NCBI GenBank assembly: GCA_949318235.1
Contig: OX439137.1
Location: 13,197,791 to 13,261,790, forward strand
DNA: 64,000 nt
Direction of reading: 5' to 3'
From: Ecdyonurus torrentis
Taxonomy: Eukaryota; Arthropoda; Insecta; Ephemeroptera; Heptageniidae
Under the pieces are notes generated by a model. It was given only the letters and a program-made list of their open reading frames with translations, did not search any database and was not told the origin of the DNA. The position numbers and the translations under genes are program-made. Within the stretch, counting starts at the first letter, position 1. Every line of letters begins with the position of its first letter. Positions 1 to 13,500 of this stretch are shown one piece after another.

Positions 1-48
1 TAGGCCTATAAAAAAAAAAAAAAAAACAAACAAACAAAAAAAAAAACA

Positions 49-140
49 CGTGTTTCTAGTTTCTACCCATAAGCGTAATGTTAAATTAGGGGACCCTAGC
101 TTTTCCCGCGTCGTATACTGATAAGCTCCATTTGTCATAA
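49..140. repeat. Dispersed repeat J, copy 1 (in nudE intron 3)
   Basis: An A-rich run at 11-46 is followed by a segment with ATAAGCGTAATGTTAAATTA, GGGGACCC, CCCGCG and GATAAGCTCCAT. The same string of blocks recurs at 16459-16535, also directly after a long A run. The source element is not identified. Confidence 0.65.
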
Positions 141-172
141 GCACAATACAAATTATGAACACTACAACTTAC

Positions 173-356
173 CATAGTTCTCAGCGATTCTTTTTCATCC
201 AATTCTGACTCCAAGAACGCATTACGTTCAATGGCTAAGTTGAGTTTTCCCTCAAAATCTTCTACTGAAGCCAACATGACTCTTTGAGATCTCTCCAATT
301 CATCGTTGCTTTGTTCTAAATCTCGTATATACTTATGCCACTCTTCTTCTCGTGTT
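173..356 (-). CDS. nudE: nudE coding exon 3
   Basis: The acceptor is TTACAG (AG at 358-357) and the donor GTAAGT (GT at 172-171). The exon encodes the most conserved NudE stretch, from [15 protein letters not shown] to [19 protein letters not shown], and ends in phase 0. An upstream in-frame ATG near 427 lies in the intron and is not the protein start. Confidence 0.95.
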
Positions 357-3300
357 CTGTAACAAATAATGATGTTGGATCTATTAACTAACACAAAATA
401 TTTACTACTCTTAAAAATTTCCATCAAACTTAACAGATATTCTCATGTTTATGTATTATGAAAGTCATTTACATACTCCATAAAAAACTTTTTTTTTTAA
501 CAACAATCCAAATAACAGATACAAATATGCATATTATTGATACAGCTAAAAAAATTTTTTCTTCCCTTCAACAAAAATATTGATGCTCTGATAAGTATTT
601 GACCCACAAATAATCATTACAAAACTGAAGTGATAAAAAACATGAAATTTTATTACAGTATTACATTATCATTATTATTTGAAAATATAAAAATTAATAA
701 TAATAAAAAAAAAGTGGCAAAATAAATAAGTAGCTGACTTGAATACATACAAAATTCAGAAATTATAAAATATGAATATTTAATGAAGCATGCAAAAATT
801 TATATAAAAAAAAGTTAACAACAGAATTATTTAAGACTAAAAAATTTATATTGCAGCTGCAGTTAATAGAGCATGAATGTATATAAAAAATAATTAAGCA
901 TAACAAATTTTTGGTAGAAAGTTATTACTTTAATATTGATTTAAATGTGCAGACAGGATATATCAAAAAATTAAATTGAATTCCTTTATAATATCCCCTT
1001 TTTTTTTCTTTAATGGAAATTAAATTAAAAACATGACAATTTGAACTCATGTTTTGTTTAATTTTCATTTAAAACTGATTTAAATCAGTCTATAAATCAC
1101 ATGTATATGGTGAGTATGAATTGTGTATTTTATATTAAAAAAAAAAGCAGTAATAATACAATGCAATACCATATAATTAAAATGAAGAAAACTTTTTACA
1201 ATAAATTAAATTAAATTTTTAAATATTACTGTACTTTTTCTTGTACAGTCATTTATTTAAAGTTTTCTACTTTATTTTAAAAATTGTATGACCCCTGCTT
1301 TTTTGGTTGATGGGAAAAAATAAATGTCATTTCTCACGGTTATTAAATTTATTTGAAGACAAATGAATTGTTATTTTAACTCCCAAAATCTGTTAGGTTT
1401 TCACACACATCAGTTTCTCACACTTAAGTTAATTTTATCAAACTTTTCAATCTAATATCCTCTTTTTAGAAACCTTACAAACAAACATTTTAATACACCA
1501 CTGGATTGAGTATGACTAGTGTCTGATTGTTTTATCTTTTAAAATAATTAATATAAATTACACTTAGGTATAACATCGATAAATAAAAACTAAAATTTAG
1601 TAATAAATATCATAAATGCAACATATTTAATAATTTATTTTAACTAGCATTTGTATATGCTAGGACGTTTGGTCCAAAGTCCCAATTTACTATATACAGT
1701 AACTTAGAGAATCTTTGAGTTTTATTAATTTTCAATTCAACTTCCTATTCTCTTCCTACTATTTTCTATTGCATATATATTTTTTAAATATATTAAATAG
1801 GTATTATTAAAGCTACAATTTAAATACCATGAATTCAATAAATTAGTCTTGGCACAATTTAGCATTACTAAACATTGTAAATACAGTAAACTCTTGATAT
1901 TGTTAAATCACAAGCAACCCAAGAAATGGTCATAAAAAAAAAAAATAACAATAATAAAAATACAAATTTGTAAGGATTTAACAGTGAAAAGCCGTTAAAG
2001 CCGTTTTGGTTAGGACCAACGGTTGACTTCATAAAATCAAAAAAATTACAAAACCAAGACTTTACTGTACTGTATTATAAATAGTTATGCATAAAATTAA
2101 AGTTATTAGACAAAGCTCCAGAATATACTAAATGGAAGTTGAAAATTTAAACTATAAGGGGTGATCAAATATAGGCAAACATTTAATGTTGCTGTTCTCA
2201 AAGATACATAAAACAAGGAAATTTTTACATAAATTTTACAACATACCTGTGAGCTTTGAGTTCTGTTTCAAGTGCAGTTAACTGAGAGTTATACTCTTGT
2301 TGCATCTGGTCTATCCTGTCTTTATAATTTTCATTTTCTTGTTGTAATCTGCTTGTTAATGAACGAAGTTCCTGGTTTCTCTTGTCGGCTTGTTCTAACT
2401 GAACTTCAAGTTCCTGCTCAAGTTCTCGTGAGTGTTCCTATAACACAAAAATTAAACATTTCTTTTTAAAAATACATTCCTTATTGATTACAGATTTATT
2501 AAGGTTAAGGAAAAAATAAACTCTATGTTATGATTGATAAAGATTACATGGAATAGACATATATGTAAACTAGTACTGTATTCAGTTTTAGTTTGAAATT
2601 TCTATAAGGGGAAGCAACTTTGTCAACCCATTTTTCACCCACTAATTATTGTAAGATCTTTATGATTTTTACATTCTGAGATATCACGTTGTGTAGTCAA
2701 CTGGGGTGACTTATTTGAACACCCTATTACATGTGTCTAGAGGTCTCATTTTAGAAATTTGAAGAATGTTACTACAGTTCATATTGATATCAATGGCATA
2801 TCTCAAAAAATTGAAATGAGTACTGTACCCAAAGTACAGATAAATGTGTGTTTAAGGGAGTAAGGGACCGACGTTGGCCATTAGACTCCAACTTTTCTCG
2901 TCAAAAAAATCTGAAATTTTGCACAATGATACTTCAGTGCGAGACAATTTCAAATATATAAAAATTTTGGGGGGTCACCGTGCAAATTAATTTTATATGA
3001 TTTTTTGAAATTTTAAGCCCACAAGGCCTAATGTTAATTTCAATAATTTTTTCTTTTTTTCGGGACGGTCAAACATCTTGAAATTTTTATCACGGCTAGG
3101 TGTGACTCTTAGCTACACAATGACACTAAATTTAGACACAAAACACTTCTAGTTTTTGAAATATAGGGTAGGTACCCTACTCTCTTAAATAAATAATAAT
3201 ACTGTCACCTCCAGTTGACTGTACCTTACAAGTTTTCTAGGTACCAAGTTTGTTTGGCTGTGTAAAAATCCAGGGATACAACTTTGTATTGTAGTCTCAT

Positions 3301-4583
3301 TTTTAGTTTATCATAGCTGGAGAAATTTTGTTTTGATTGCAATATGTATAATAGGGTACCTAGTCCTTTAAAGCTTTCTTACAGTACTGGTAGCTTTTAT
3401 TCCCCCCCCCCCCCCAATTATTAAATTATAAAATCTTAACAGGAATTAATGGAATACAGTATTATAGTTTATGATATGACTATTACCAGAAAAAGTTTAA
3501 CTTGCAGAAGCAATTGTGTAGAGATGCCTGTTTAAAAAAATAATTATTTATGTCAACTTTAATTATAATCAAAGTCTAATTGCTTATTCAGTACTGTACT
3601 TCAGTATGTTATGTATGAATTCAATTAAAGATAAGATGAATGCTAAGTAATTTTTTATAATGTCATCAGAAAATATTAACCTTATATTTTATTGCATGCA
3701 CATTGAGCCGACCTTTTGTGAAAGTCTAACACATTGCATAATTCATATGGTATGTTTATGTACCTAGTTAAAACATACATACATAAATAATAAATAGTCA
3801 TATGTAAATACTAATTAAAATAAATCTCAATGTTAATACACATTATAAAATACACTTAATTTTAGCCTGCCAAATTACTAAATGCCAATATCATATATGT
3901 AATAAACATGGGTGTTGTTTATTTACATCTGAAGGAGGATGGGTTCACAAATGTAACATCATGTTTACATCCGTAAAGTTAAACATTTTATTGATATACA
4001 TAATAATGCTAAGAACTTGATACATTGTTAGTATTAAAAATATGTAGTAATATAATATCATGATAAGAAGGAAAAAATGTTTAAAAATAGTGACTATTTT
4101 ACATAGCACATCACGTAACGAAATTAATCAATAACACTAGGGAGGGGTGGACTATGTATTTTATGCCAAAATATTTTAATAATAATTTAAGATAAGAAAA
4201 TGTATGCTGCATAGTTTTAAACTATTTATTACAAATATAACGTGCACCATAATCAGATAAATAACGGGTTAATGTCATGTTGCTACATCCTTGAAATTAA
4301 TTTCCTTTTTTATATCCAAAATATGGTGACTAAAATCACATGACATTGTGATGGCCTCGACATTTCCAACTGCTAATAGGGTCATTAAAATATAACCAAA
4401 TAGTACTTATTATACTTTAAATTATATAAAATTAATAATAAATAACGGTAAAGTGTTTACCTGAAATTCATCCAACTCTTCTCTGGCATCTATCATTCCC
4501 TTACGGTACTGATAGCAAAGGTTTTTCCAGTATTTGGCCTCCTCATCTGCTGATGGAAATGATGGGACTTCTTCGACTTCCAT
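173..4583 (-). CDS. nudE: NudE/NDE1-NDEL1 family dynein regulator, N-terminal part (partial gene)
   Basis: Three exons, read on the minus strand: 4583-4461, 2437-2247 and 356-173. All have GT-AG borders and the phases join cleanly (0, 2, 0), giving residues 1-166; the rest lies left of the window. The protein opens MEVEEVPSF, then the family hallmark EAKYWKNL and a heptad-rich coiled coil containing [28 protein letters not shown] and the near-invariant [16 protein letters not shown]. NudE proteins dimerise through this coiled coil, bind LIS1 and tether it to cytoplasmic dynein during nuclear migration, mitosis and axonal transport. Human NDE1/NDEL1 are about 345 residues, so roughly half is present. 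The start was chosen because it is followed directly by the conserved N-terminal block and aligns with the NDE1 start. The C-terminal dynein/14-3-3-binding part is not in the window. Confidence 0.95.
357..2246 (-). other. nudE intron 2
   Basis: About 1.9 kb of AT-rich intron with no coding exon recognisable on either strand. The only structured part is 1660-1795, a decayed copy of the inner repeat of the 13.5-14.5 kb palindrome. Confidence 0.8.
1660..1795. repeat. Degenerate copy of the 13.5-14.5 kb palindrome core
   Basis: It shares AGTCCCAATTTACTAT, TTAGAGAAT and TTTATTAATTTTCAATTCAA, then ACTATTTTCTA, in the same order as 13875-13970, with scattered substitutions. This shows the palindrome core is a dispersed repeat family and not only a local rearrangement. 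Confidence 0.7.
2247..2437 (-). CDS. nudE: nudE coding exon 2
   Basis: The acceptor is TTATAG (AG at 2439-2438) and the donor GTATGT (GT at 2246-2245). The 191 nt encode charged coiled coil beginning [20 protein letters not shown] and end in phase 2. Spurious plus-strand reading frames over this stretch are shadows. Confidence 0.94.
2438..4460 (-). other. nudE intron 1
   Basis: About 2.0 kb of AT-rich intron. It contains one TTAA-flanked inverted-terminus element (2852-3188) and a 13-base C run near 3403-3415. Nothing coding was seen in the rest. Confidence 0.75.
2852..3188. mobile_element. Putative TTAA-flanked MITE in nudE intron 1
   Basis: The segment begins TTAAGGGAGTAAGGGACC and ends with the imperfect inverse, whose reverse complement is TTAAGAGAGTAGGGTACC. 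Both ends lie on TTAA, as expected for piggyBac-type target sites. It has no coding capacity. Length is about 337 bp. The internal sequence is unlike the other TTAA elements of the window. Confidence 0.5.
4461..4583 (-). CDS. nudE: nudE coding exon 1
   Basis: This exon encodes 41 complete codons, ATG at 4583-4581, ending ...REELDEFQ before donor GTAAAC (4460-4455). It carries the conserved [11 protein letters not shown] block that precedes the coiled coil in NDE1/NDEL1. Confidence 0.93.
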
Positions 4584-5034
4584 GATGAAGTCAATTATGT
4601 TACACTTTAAAATAAGATTTTAGGAACTAATTAAACAAAAAATATTACCGATTAAAGCTATATTATAGCTTTAAAATGTAAAATTTCACTTTAATTTTCA
4701 CAGATGACAAGAATGCGTCATCCATTCCAACTTCCAACTGCGAAATCGAAAGTGCGACGTTGCCAAAGAACTTGCCAAAAAAAACTCAAAACATTTTTGA
4801 AACTAAAAAATTTGCAAAACTTATTTGGAAAATTCTATTTATATTTTATTATTGATATTTGATATTTTTAATAAATTTTTGAGAGATGCAAGTTTAAATT
4901 TATTTTTGACGACTTAAGTGGTGTGGCAACACTGTAATGCGCAAGCGCAAATAAAAAATCCAATCATAAAATCAGTAAGAAATGTGTAACCGGATTTTTA
5001 AACCTAATTCTACCCTTAATATCAGGGTTTAGAT
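4584..5034. promoter_or_regulatory. Divergent (bidirectional) promoter region of nudE and hiw
   Basis: Only about 450 bp separate the nudE start codon (minus) from the hiw start codon (plus), so both promoters must lie here or in each other's 5' ends. TGCGCAAGCGCA at 4938-4949 differs by one base from the palindromic NRF-1/Erect-wing site TGCGCATGCGCA. A CCAATCA box lies at 4960-4966. A TGCGTCA (CRE-like) motif lies near 4713, and a GTGTGGCAACACT imperfect palindrome is at 4921-4933. No clear TATA box at a sensible distance was seen. The region is locally richer in CpG than the flanking introns. Confidence 0.6.
4938..4949. promoter_or_regulatory. NRF-1/Ewg-like palindromic site
   Basis: TGCGCAAGCGCA matches the NRF-1 consensus YGCGCAYGCGCR at all but one position. 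It sits about 90 bp upstream of the hiw ATG and 355 bp upstream of the nudE ATG, in an otherwise AT-rich region. The binding assignment is inference. Confidence 0.45.
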
Positions 5035-6354
5035 ATGTTGCCTGAACCAGAATTACTTGGCCAATATTTCCATAAGCTATTCCAGGCACCAGTTGGTCCA
5101 AATAAACGGTAAGAGTATTTTTATTTCTATTTTTATAAACACGAGTCATGGTTGTCAAATGTCTGAGCCACCAAACTAAAGCATGTGATTTGTGTTTTTA
5201 GGAAAGCTGATTGGAAAAAAGGTCAGAAATCCAAAGCAAAAGAAAAGAAAAAAACTAAGGTAAATTTATAATTTTTTTATAAAGAAAATATTGCGTTTAA
5301 TATTGATTTTTCATAAATGTTTCAAATAGGCTGAAGCTAGCCCAGAGGTTGCTCTCACCCCTCCTCCTGATGTCCAGCTACCTGGAAATCCATCGTCACT
5401 TGCTGTGTTTGCGAGTGTAAGGCTTGCAGTACTTGAGCGATGGCGCCGACAGACAAGTCAAGCATTCTTGTCACCAGGATTAACAGGAGAAGAGGGAGAA
5501 GGAGAGAGTGAAGATGACACTACGGATGCAAGTCTAGAGCAAGCTCTTAAAGTCCCTAAGGTGATAAATTGACCATACACTAAAAAGTTGAATGTGCATA
5601 GTGAAGCTATACATGTTAACTCTAGCTTATAACATCTATCAGTTGTACAATATACATAACATAATATCTGTCACACTGGTACACTTTCCAGAAAAGTACT
5701 GGTATGGTACCATTATGCAATATGTACCGAAACGAAATGAATAACTTTCAATTTTAGTAATGCATTTCAGTGTATAGTTGTGAAATTTTATGATTTTGTT
5801 GCGGTACCTAACTATGACTTCTTGGCAGCTAAAATAAAATACTTTCCACTCATTCCAAGGTACTGAAATTTTGATGTAAAAAATATACATATTTAGTTTC
5901 CTTCATGCCAAAATTTCAATCCCCTAAACTGAGGGAAAGTACGTAAAAAATGTATGCTGATAATAGCGGCAAGTATGATGCTGATAACCAGTATATTTAC
6001 CATACGTTATTTGAAATCCGTAATACTTCCATGCTACGTTTACATGATATATACTTAAATTTTACTTTTTTTCATAAGAACAGTGCATGCAAGTGTTTAA
6101 GATCATAGACGTATGCCATATTTAATGCTACAGTGGGTCCTGATAAGTGTCGTATACTCTCTAAAACAATGTCACATAAGATATATGTTTTCTTTTATAG
6201 TTGGTTGGCGTTGGCTTGTGCACAGTTTTTGAACTGTTGAGGGAGAGTCGACATCTACATCCTCTTCTTTGCACCAAAGCATTACGAGCATTGTTAGATG
6301 TTTTACAAGGGCAGCAACCAGAAGGATTGAAAGGAGAACCATCTGATGTCACAG
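5035..6354 (+). CDS. hiw: hiw exons 1-4: N-terminal basic/acidic region
   Basis: Residues 1-172. The protein opens MLPEPELLGQYFHKLF, continues into a Lys-rich stretch (KKGQKSKAKEKKKTK), then an acidic linker with GEEGEGESEDDTTD, and the conserved helical VGVGLCTVFELLRESR and LDVLQGQQPEGL. The same succession opens vertebrate MYCBP2 after its extended N-terminus. The start at 5035 is the first ATG in frame after a TAA at 5017-5019. A possible acceptor (ATATCAG ending 5025) leaves open an upstream exon, so the true N-terminus may be longer. Confidence 0.88.
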
Positions 6355-7804
6355 GTAAACATCAAAATCAAATATTGATTTTACAAATGTGAATGACAAA
6401 ACCAATTAAAAGTACTAAATTAAAAACTTTAGTGTGTACTTAAAGGCGTAGAACACCCTCAGGACCAAAATATGATAAATAAGCACATAAATTGTACATA
6501 CCAGGCTCATATAGTGGTAATACCGTTGATTGCACCCTTCTGATTGATTTTCCAAGTATTTTAGGTTGAAAATTGTAACGGTTCTCTTTGCGGGTTCGTT
6601 TCGTCACACGATACTCCGCTTTTCTAGCAGTTTCAAGTATAGATAAACTCTTTTTTTCTATTGGCTGACAATAAAATTGCGCGAAAGATGTTTGAAACGT
6701 TTATAACACATTTTCCTTTTCAACACTGATTATATTACTCTTGATCTCTGTGGTTGTAATCATGATACACATACTTCACAATGATACATAATATTATTAC
6801 AATTACTATTATATACTGTTATGATGCGCAACGTCTCTAAATGAATGTCAATGAACCCCCCGGTCCCCGCAATGTACTAAACTGCAAACACGCGTACAGA
6901 TCGGGCACGGGCAGGCGGCAGGCGGCACTCGGCAGGCTACAATAAGGAAGTAGCGATCACCACAGCATAGGGGAGGGGGTTGGAGCCAGGTTGGAGCTCT
7001 AGAGCAGCTCTCCTTTGAAGCCCAACGCAGCCGTCAGTCGGTCTTTTTGCGACAAGGACCGTTAGAGTGCGCTAGAGTTAGGATTGGTCTAACTTTTTGC
7101 GCTAAGCCAATCGGGAGCCAGCGATAGTTGTCGCACGGTTATCGGTCAGGCAGCGATTGACGGCTGCTTCGGCCTTGAGAGGCAAAGGCACGCGGACACG
7201 CGGTATATCGTCCGTGCTGCTCTTTGTTTTTAGTAGCTCTCTAGTGCTCCAACCCCCTCCCCTATGCTGTGGTGATCGCTACTTCCTTGTAGCCTGCCGC
7301 CTCTGCCGCCTGCCCGTGCCCGATCTGTACGCGTGTTTGCAGTTTAGTACATTGCGGGGACCGGGGGGTTCATTGACACTCATTTAGAGACGTTGCGCAT
7401 CATAACAGTATTATATAGTAATTGTAATAATATTATGTATTGTTTGTGAAGTGTATACAACCACAGAGATCAGAGATCAAGAATAATATTATCAGTGTTG
7501 AAAAGGAAAATGTGTTATAAACATTTCAAACATCTTTCGCGCAATTTTATTGTCAGCCAATAGAAAAAAAGAGTTTATCTATACTTGAAACTGCTAGAAA
7601 AGCGGAGTATCGTGTGACGAAACGAACCCGCAAAGAGAACCGTTACAATTTTCAACCTAAAATACTTGGAAAATCAATCAGAAGGGTGCAATCAACGGTA
7701 TTACCACTATATGAGCCTGGTATGTACAATTTATGTGCTTATTTATCATATTTTGGTCCTGAGGGTGTTCTACGCCTTTAAATTACCGGTACAAAGCCTG
7801 TAAA

Positions 7805-7852
<48 letters not shown>

Positions 7853-10800
7853 GCTAATTGTGCTAATGTTGTAATGTATCCTGTGCATTTCCATGCATTG
7901 CTGTTTTGGAAAATGTATAAGGCTCCTAACACTAATACAGATTACAGCCCTTAACAGAGCAATGACAACCCCATTATCATTTCTCAACACAATGTGCTAC
8001 CCCAGTGCGTGGCATGAAGTATTGTGGCGATTTAGGCTGTGTCCCAAATTCACCCTACTCCCTTTAGTAGGGTAAAAATATTCCCAAATGTACCCTACTG
8101 CTGCTAGAGGCACATACACGTCATCCCTAGGCCAAGTAGTATGCTTCTGATGCACCCTATTGAAGCCATATTTAGTAGAAAAGTAAGAAAGGGGGGGGGG
8201 GGATCAAATTTCGAGAAAAGACCTTATTTTTACTCACGCTAAAAAAAAAATATAATGATAATTGATCACCTTTATTGTTATGTTTCATTACAAACATAAA
8301 CAGACTTTCTTGCCATAAGGTCTAGTTATAGTTACATAAATATATTCTTTAGGCTAATATTTGGAAAATTGAAGACCTTACATATTATGATTTCAGATCC
8401 TCTGTTTGACCTCCTGCTTGATCTTGCAACGTCTCATGGCCCAGAGTCTGCAGCTGCCAATGATGGGAGTCACCTCACAGCTGTGGCTTGTGCATGCCTC
8501 ATGGCTCTTGTGGTTGTCAGAGGAGATACAGGCAGACTTCTGTCTGCTACTGCTGCATTGCTCATGTCTCCTAGAGCTCTTGCAGCTCAGAATATTCATG
8601 TAAGAAATTCCAACATGAAGTTTGCTCATTTATTGAGAGTTCAACTAATGCTGATTCCACAATTTTTAATCTTACGATGATAGGGGGAAAAAAAAAAAGT
8701 TTACAAAAAGTTGCACATCTTATATATTGAGGGTTGCACGACATTTCGGTAATTCTGCAGTCTCCGCAGGTGCAATTGTGCAATTTCTGCTGTGCACAAG
8801 ACCGCAATATGATATTTTACCATTAAAAACCCAGCATGTGTTTTTCTCATAAGAAAAACTTTGCAAATTTAGCACGAGTTTTTGAATGTAAAAAATTCTT
8901 GTCGTGTGTACCTATTAATGGCACAAGCGTATAAAAATGTTTCAAAAGAGGAGAGTGAGGAGAATGCAGGTGTTCCAAAATTGCACCCACGGAGATTGCA
9001 GTACCGAAATGTTGTGCAGCCTTGATATTATAAATCACCTCTTGATCTAAATATGAAATGTGTACCTAAGTGCAATTTAGTTACAGTAAAAAAGGAATTC
9101 ATATTTATTTTAAATAATTGCACAAATGAGAAATACTGTATTTTAAATCACATCATAAATAATGTGCCTAATGTAAGCATAATTTTATTTGAAATACTGT
9201 ACCTAATTATTTTTTAAATTTTAGATGCCAGAAGTGTTGGCAGCCTTACAACGTAGTGTTCATGGAGTTCTACTTGGCAAAATTGCTCGTCCAGATTGGG
9301 TTACTCATGGTGTACAACGAGCGTCTCGTATTGATACCTTTCACGTCAAATTACCAGGACACGGTAAAAAAAAAAAAAATAAAAAAAAAAAAATAAATCC
9401 CTATGCCTTATCTTAACATGATCATTTAGTACTGTATGCAAAAATCAGTAAGTTGTGATTTTGAAGACTGCCTGTAGATTTACAGCAGTTATCAACATAG
9501 GCATTTCAGTTATAAACTCTAGTATAATTTAGCCTATATAATGTATTATCAAAAGAAAGAATAGGGATACAATAAAGCACCTCGATGGCACAGTTAACAC
9601 AAATATTTGAAAAGAAGAGGGCCATCGCCCTCAAAGCATCTTAATCAATGTAAATATTTGTGTTAACTGTACCATCAAAATCTTCACCTAGCTATGGACT
9701 TCACCATGATTAGGCAGTTGTAGGTTTCCTGGAGTATGATTTATAATTATAATATATGCACTGCGAATAAAATTATTCTACTTGATAAACATTTTCTATA
9801 ACATTGGAAACTTCATAAAATAATTAAAATTACTGTAATTACTTATTTATAATTACAGCTAAAAGTACAAATTTGAATACAATCAATTATACACTATGTA
9901 CAGCTCTGACCAAAAGTTCCCGAACGATTTGCATAGGCATCCCACACCTACACTGTGTTATCTTTATGAGAAAAAGTAGCGGCCGCTGTTACCTCGTTCA
10001 GAATCTTTGGCCAAAACTGTATTAAAAAAAAAAAAAAAAAAGATTGATTGATTTATTGAAAACTTAAACTTATCATCTTACAATTTTTTTACAGATGGTC
10101 CTTTAGTGATACAACCTGGTAGCCATGCCCTTGCCAGTGATGGCCAATTCCTCTACTTATTTGCTGGTGGAGCACTCTATAAATTAGGCTCAGGTTATGG
10201 AGGAACCATTAAGGGACATCTCTACTTACAACGACCCGAATTTTCAACTCATACTGGTGGATGGCTTGGGTTTGCTAATGTAAGTAAAATGTGATTTGAT
10301 GTTTGTCAATGCATTGTTTCTTTTTTGATGTCAGATATATGGTTGATTGGTATTTTAGTTATTAGTATTATTTTGTGCATCTTTATCTTTCACTGGGGAA
10401 ATAAATTTTAGCAATAAGAATTTTTATGAAATTTTTTAAAGATTTCTTTAGCATGATTTTTTTTTCTTTTTAATGTATAAAACTTAACATGCACTATAAA
10501 ACACTATAAAACTATGCACAATTTCTCTCTTGCATGCCTTATTTTTGTTTTTAAAAATTGTGTATGATAGAATATAAAGTTTTGCTATCTCAAAAAGTGG
10601 TATCTAAAAAATTAGGAAATTTAGAGTTTGAATTTCAATTTATTGACTAAATATTTTTATCTCATGCTCACCTAATTCAATATTTTCAATGAAAAATAGA
10701 TACTATAGTATCCACTCTTCATTTAAAACTGAGATTTTTATGCAATTAAATTTATAGCATAGTGTTAACATAGTGAGCAAGATATTACAGATCTTTTAAT

Positions 10801-13463
10801 TTTGCTAAACTTACATTTTTTTTTTCCAGAACAAACTGTATTTCAAAGGTATGGGTGAATCTCGCAGCTCTACGCATGGAGTACACATTGTAGACAGAGA
10901 AAATCTTACTTTGTCACGTAATGTGGAGTTACCAGACTCAAGTGAATGGGGACCAGGAGCACTTTTTTCTGACGGAGAAACTCTTGGAGCTATCACCTCA
11001 GCCAAGGAAGTAAGCGGGAAAGTTTTAGTTTAACTTGTGTTTTAAACAAAATAATGGCGTGGAAATAAATATAAAATAACTCGGGAATTTCATATAGTAG
11101 CAAGACCTAAAATTACAATTGTTGTTAAGATTTATTACCATTAAAGTTTTAAGCAAATCATAAACCATTTTGAAAAGTCATACTTATTTTTTTTTTTATT
11201 ATTACTATTATTATTATTATTTTTTTTGCAATATGCAATTTAAATACAGTAGTCAGAAAAAATTTAAACACCTCATTAAATTAAAAATAAATGCAAGCTT
11301 TTAAAACAACAACTATTCTATTCCTTGCAAGTCTTTATTTGGTTTTTAAAATGTGCCAATTGACAAATTCTCGTTTCTTAATATGAATATTTTATGTATT
11401 TTCTAGGATGGTTTTGCAGTCCGCAGTCTGACAGGAAGTGGCACCCCTGATGTATTATCTCTTAAACTGGCTCGGAAATGTGTGGAAGTTTGGGGTAATG
11501 TTGGAGCTGGTGCGGGAGAAGAGGCACCTGATACTACCTCCAGTGTGACTATCAACACTGGATGTGATGATGAAACTGCTCTCATCTTTGCTGGAAAAGA
11601 CTTCAGTCTTATAAGAACTGTCAATGGAAAAGTAAGTACTTTTTTATTGCTTAGTATAAATTATAGGTCAATAGACGTTACAGTGCACACAGTACGGTAT
11701 ATGATAAAACTATTTTTAGTGTCAGTTATTTTACGATTTTAGGAATCAAGATAAAATTTTAGTATTACTTTTTTATAATGTGTATAAAAATGGAATATTA
11801 GCCTTTTTGTTGTTGTTGTTGTTGTTGTAAATTTGAGGGGGGGGGGGGGGGGAGGTGTTTTAGCAGGTTGCATTAAAAAAAAAACTATCTACTGATAACT
11901 AGTACAAGTACCATACTACATTCATTGAAAGCAGTGTTAAAAAAACAAAACATTACTTTATAAAGTCCCTTAAAAGTGTAGAACACCTTGAACAAAAAAG
12001 TTGCATAATATCCTAACAAACCTGAAAATCAACGTTGATTTGTCCGGAATTATTGATTTCTAATTTATTTTCCATTCACAAAATGCCGCTGCCGGTCTCT
12101 GACGTCACAGCTTGCCTGGTCCACGCTCAAGTAAACCGGGCGAGCTGTGACGTCAGTGACTGGCAGCAGCATTTTGTGAATGGAAAATAAATTAGAAATC
12201 AATGACTCCGCCAAAAATAACGTCGATTTTCAGGTTTGTTAGGATATTACGCAACTTTTTTGTTCAAGGTGTTCTACACCTTTAAATAATAGCTTAATAT
12301 TTGTGCATATTAAAATAAGTTGGATCCTCAAATGTAAATGCTGTCCTAAATATTTATAATTCATTTACATTTTCACTTTTCTTAATTTCAGGTATTATAC
12401 TCTGGGAAAGGTTCCAGCCTTGGTCTGAAACAAGCTGGGGGTGGAAACGCAGGAGGTACAGGCCATGGAAAATGGTCCAGATGGTCTGAATTACCTGTAA
12501 CCAAATCACCTAAAATCAACCTGTTTGCTGTGGGACACGAAGGAATGCATGCAGTATTAGTTGCTGAAGATGGAGCTGTATTTTTTACTGGAACTGCTAG
12601 AAGAGGAGAAGATGGAGATCAAAGTGAGTGTTTCCCAAACAATTAAATTACAGTACTGTACTTTAATATACAATTTTATGTACTATTGCAAAAATTCTTT
12701 ATTTTTAACGCCCACTTTGTTATTACAGTTACACTCTAAAGTTTGTGAAACTTGATTCTGTGATTTTTTTTAATGTTGTGAAAAATGTAATCAAATCTGC
12801 AGCAGTTGTCAACATTGACATTTCTATTGTCAACCTCTATTCTATCTATTTACCTGACTTTCTATTTAACCTCTCGATTTTGCGGATTTTGTGAGCCATT
12901 TTTGTGATTTCACAAAACCAGTAACTTTTAGGTAATATATTTTCTATTTTATTATATGTAAACCAATGTTTGTTATATTATTATTATTTTAAATAAAATC
13001 CAAGATCTTAAGTATTAAATTGAGATTTTTCTGATTTTTATCCATGCCAGTATGGGTAAATAATAATTATAAATGTTTTATTGTGTTATTTTTAGGCAAA
13101 GCACGTAGACAACCTAAACCAGTGAAACCAAAGAAGATGATAAAAGTAGATAGCCAATTTATGGTCCATGCTGCATGTAACAATGGCACCACTGCACTGG
13201 TCACAAGAGAGGGAGAGTTGCTTATGTATGGCAAAGATACAGCTCACTGTGATCATGCTTCTGGTGAGTAGTTAAAAAAAAATCTTGATAGATCCCTCAA
13301 CTATCCTGATTTCTTTTTCAAATAATATCCACCATCATAATATTTTCTTTCTACTTACTTGAATTTTATGTAAAAGCGCATTTTCATTTTTCTTTTTATG
13401 TAAATTGGCATAGCAATGCTGCACAAAATTTATTACTTTTCAGTAACCCCTAAAAATATATTG

Positions 13464-13500
<37 letters not shown>

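Noticed and set aside
86..427. A 113-codon minus-strand frame starting [10 protein letters not shown]
   Set aside because: Only 356-173 is exon; the ends are intron sequence on both sides of GT-AG borders in nudE.
7157..7387. 76-codon frame inside the fold-back element
   Set aside because: It crosses loop and arm, resembles no transposase, and the arm part is palindromic.
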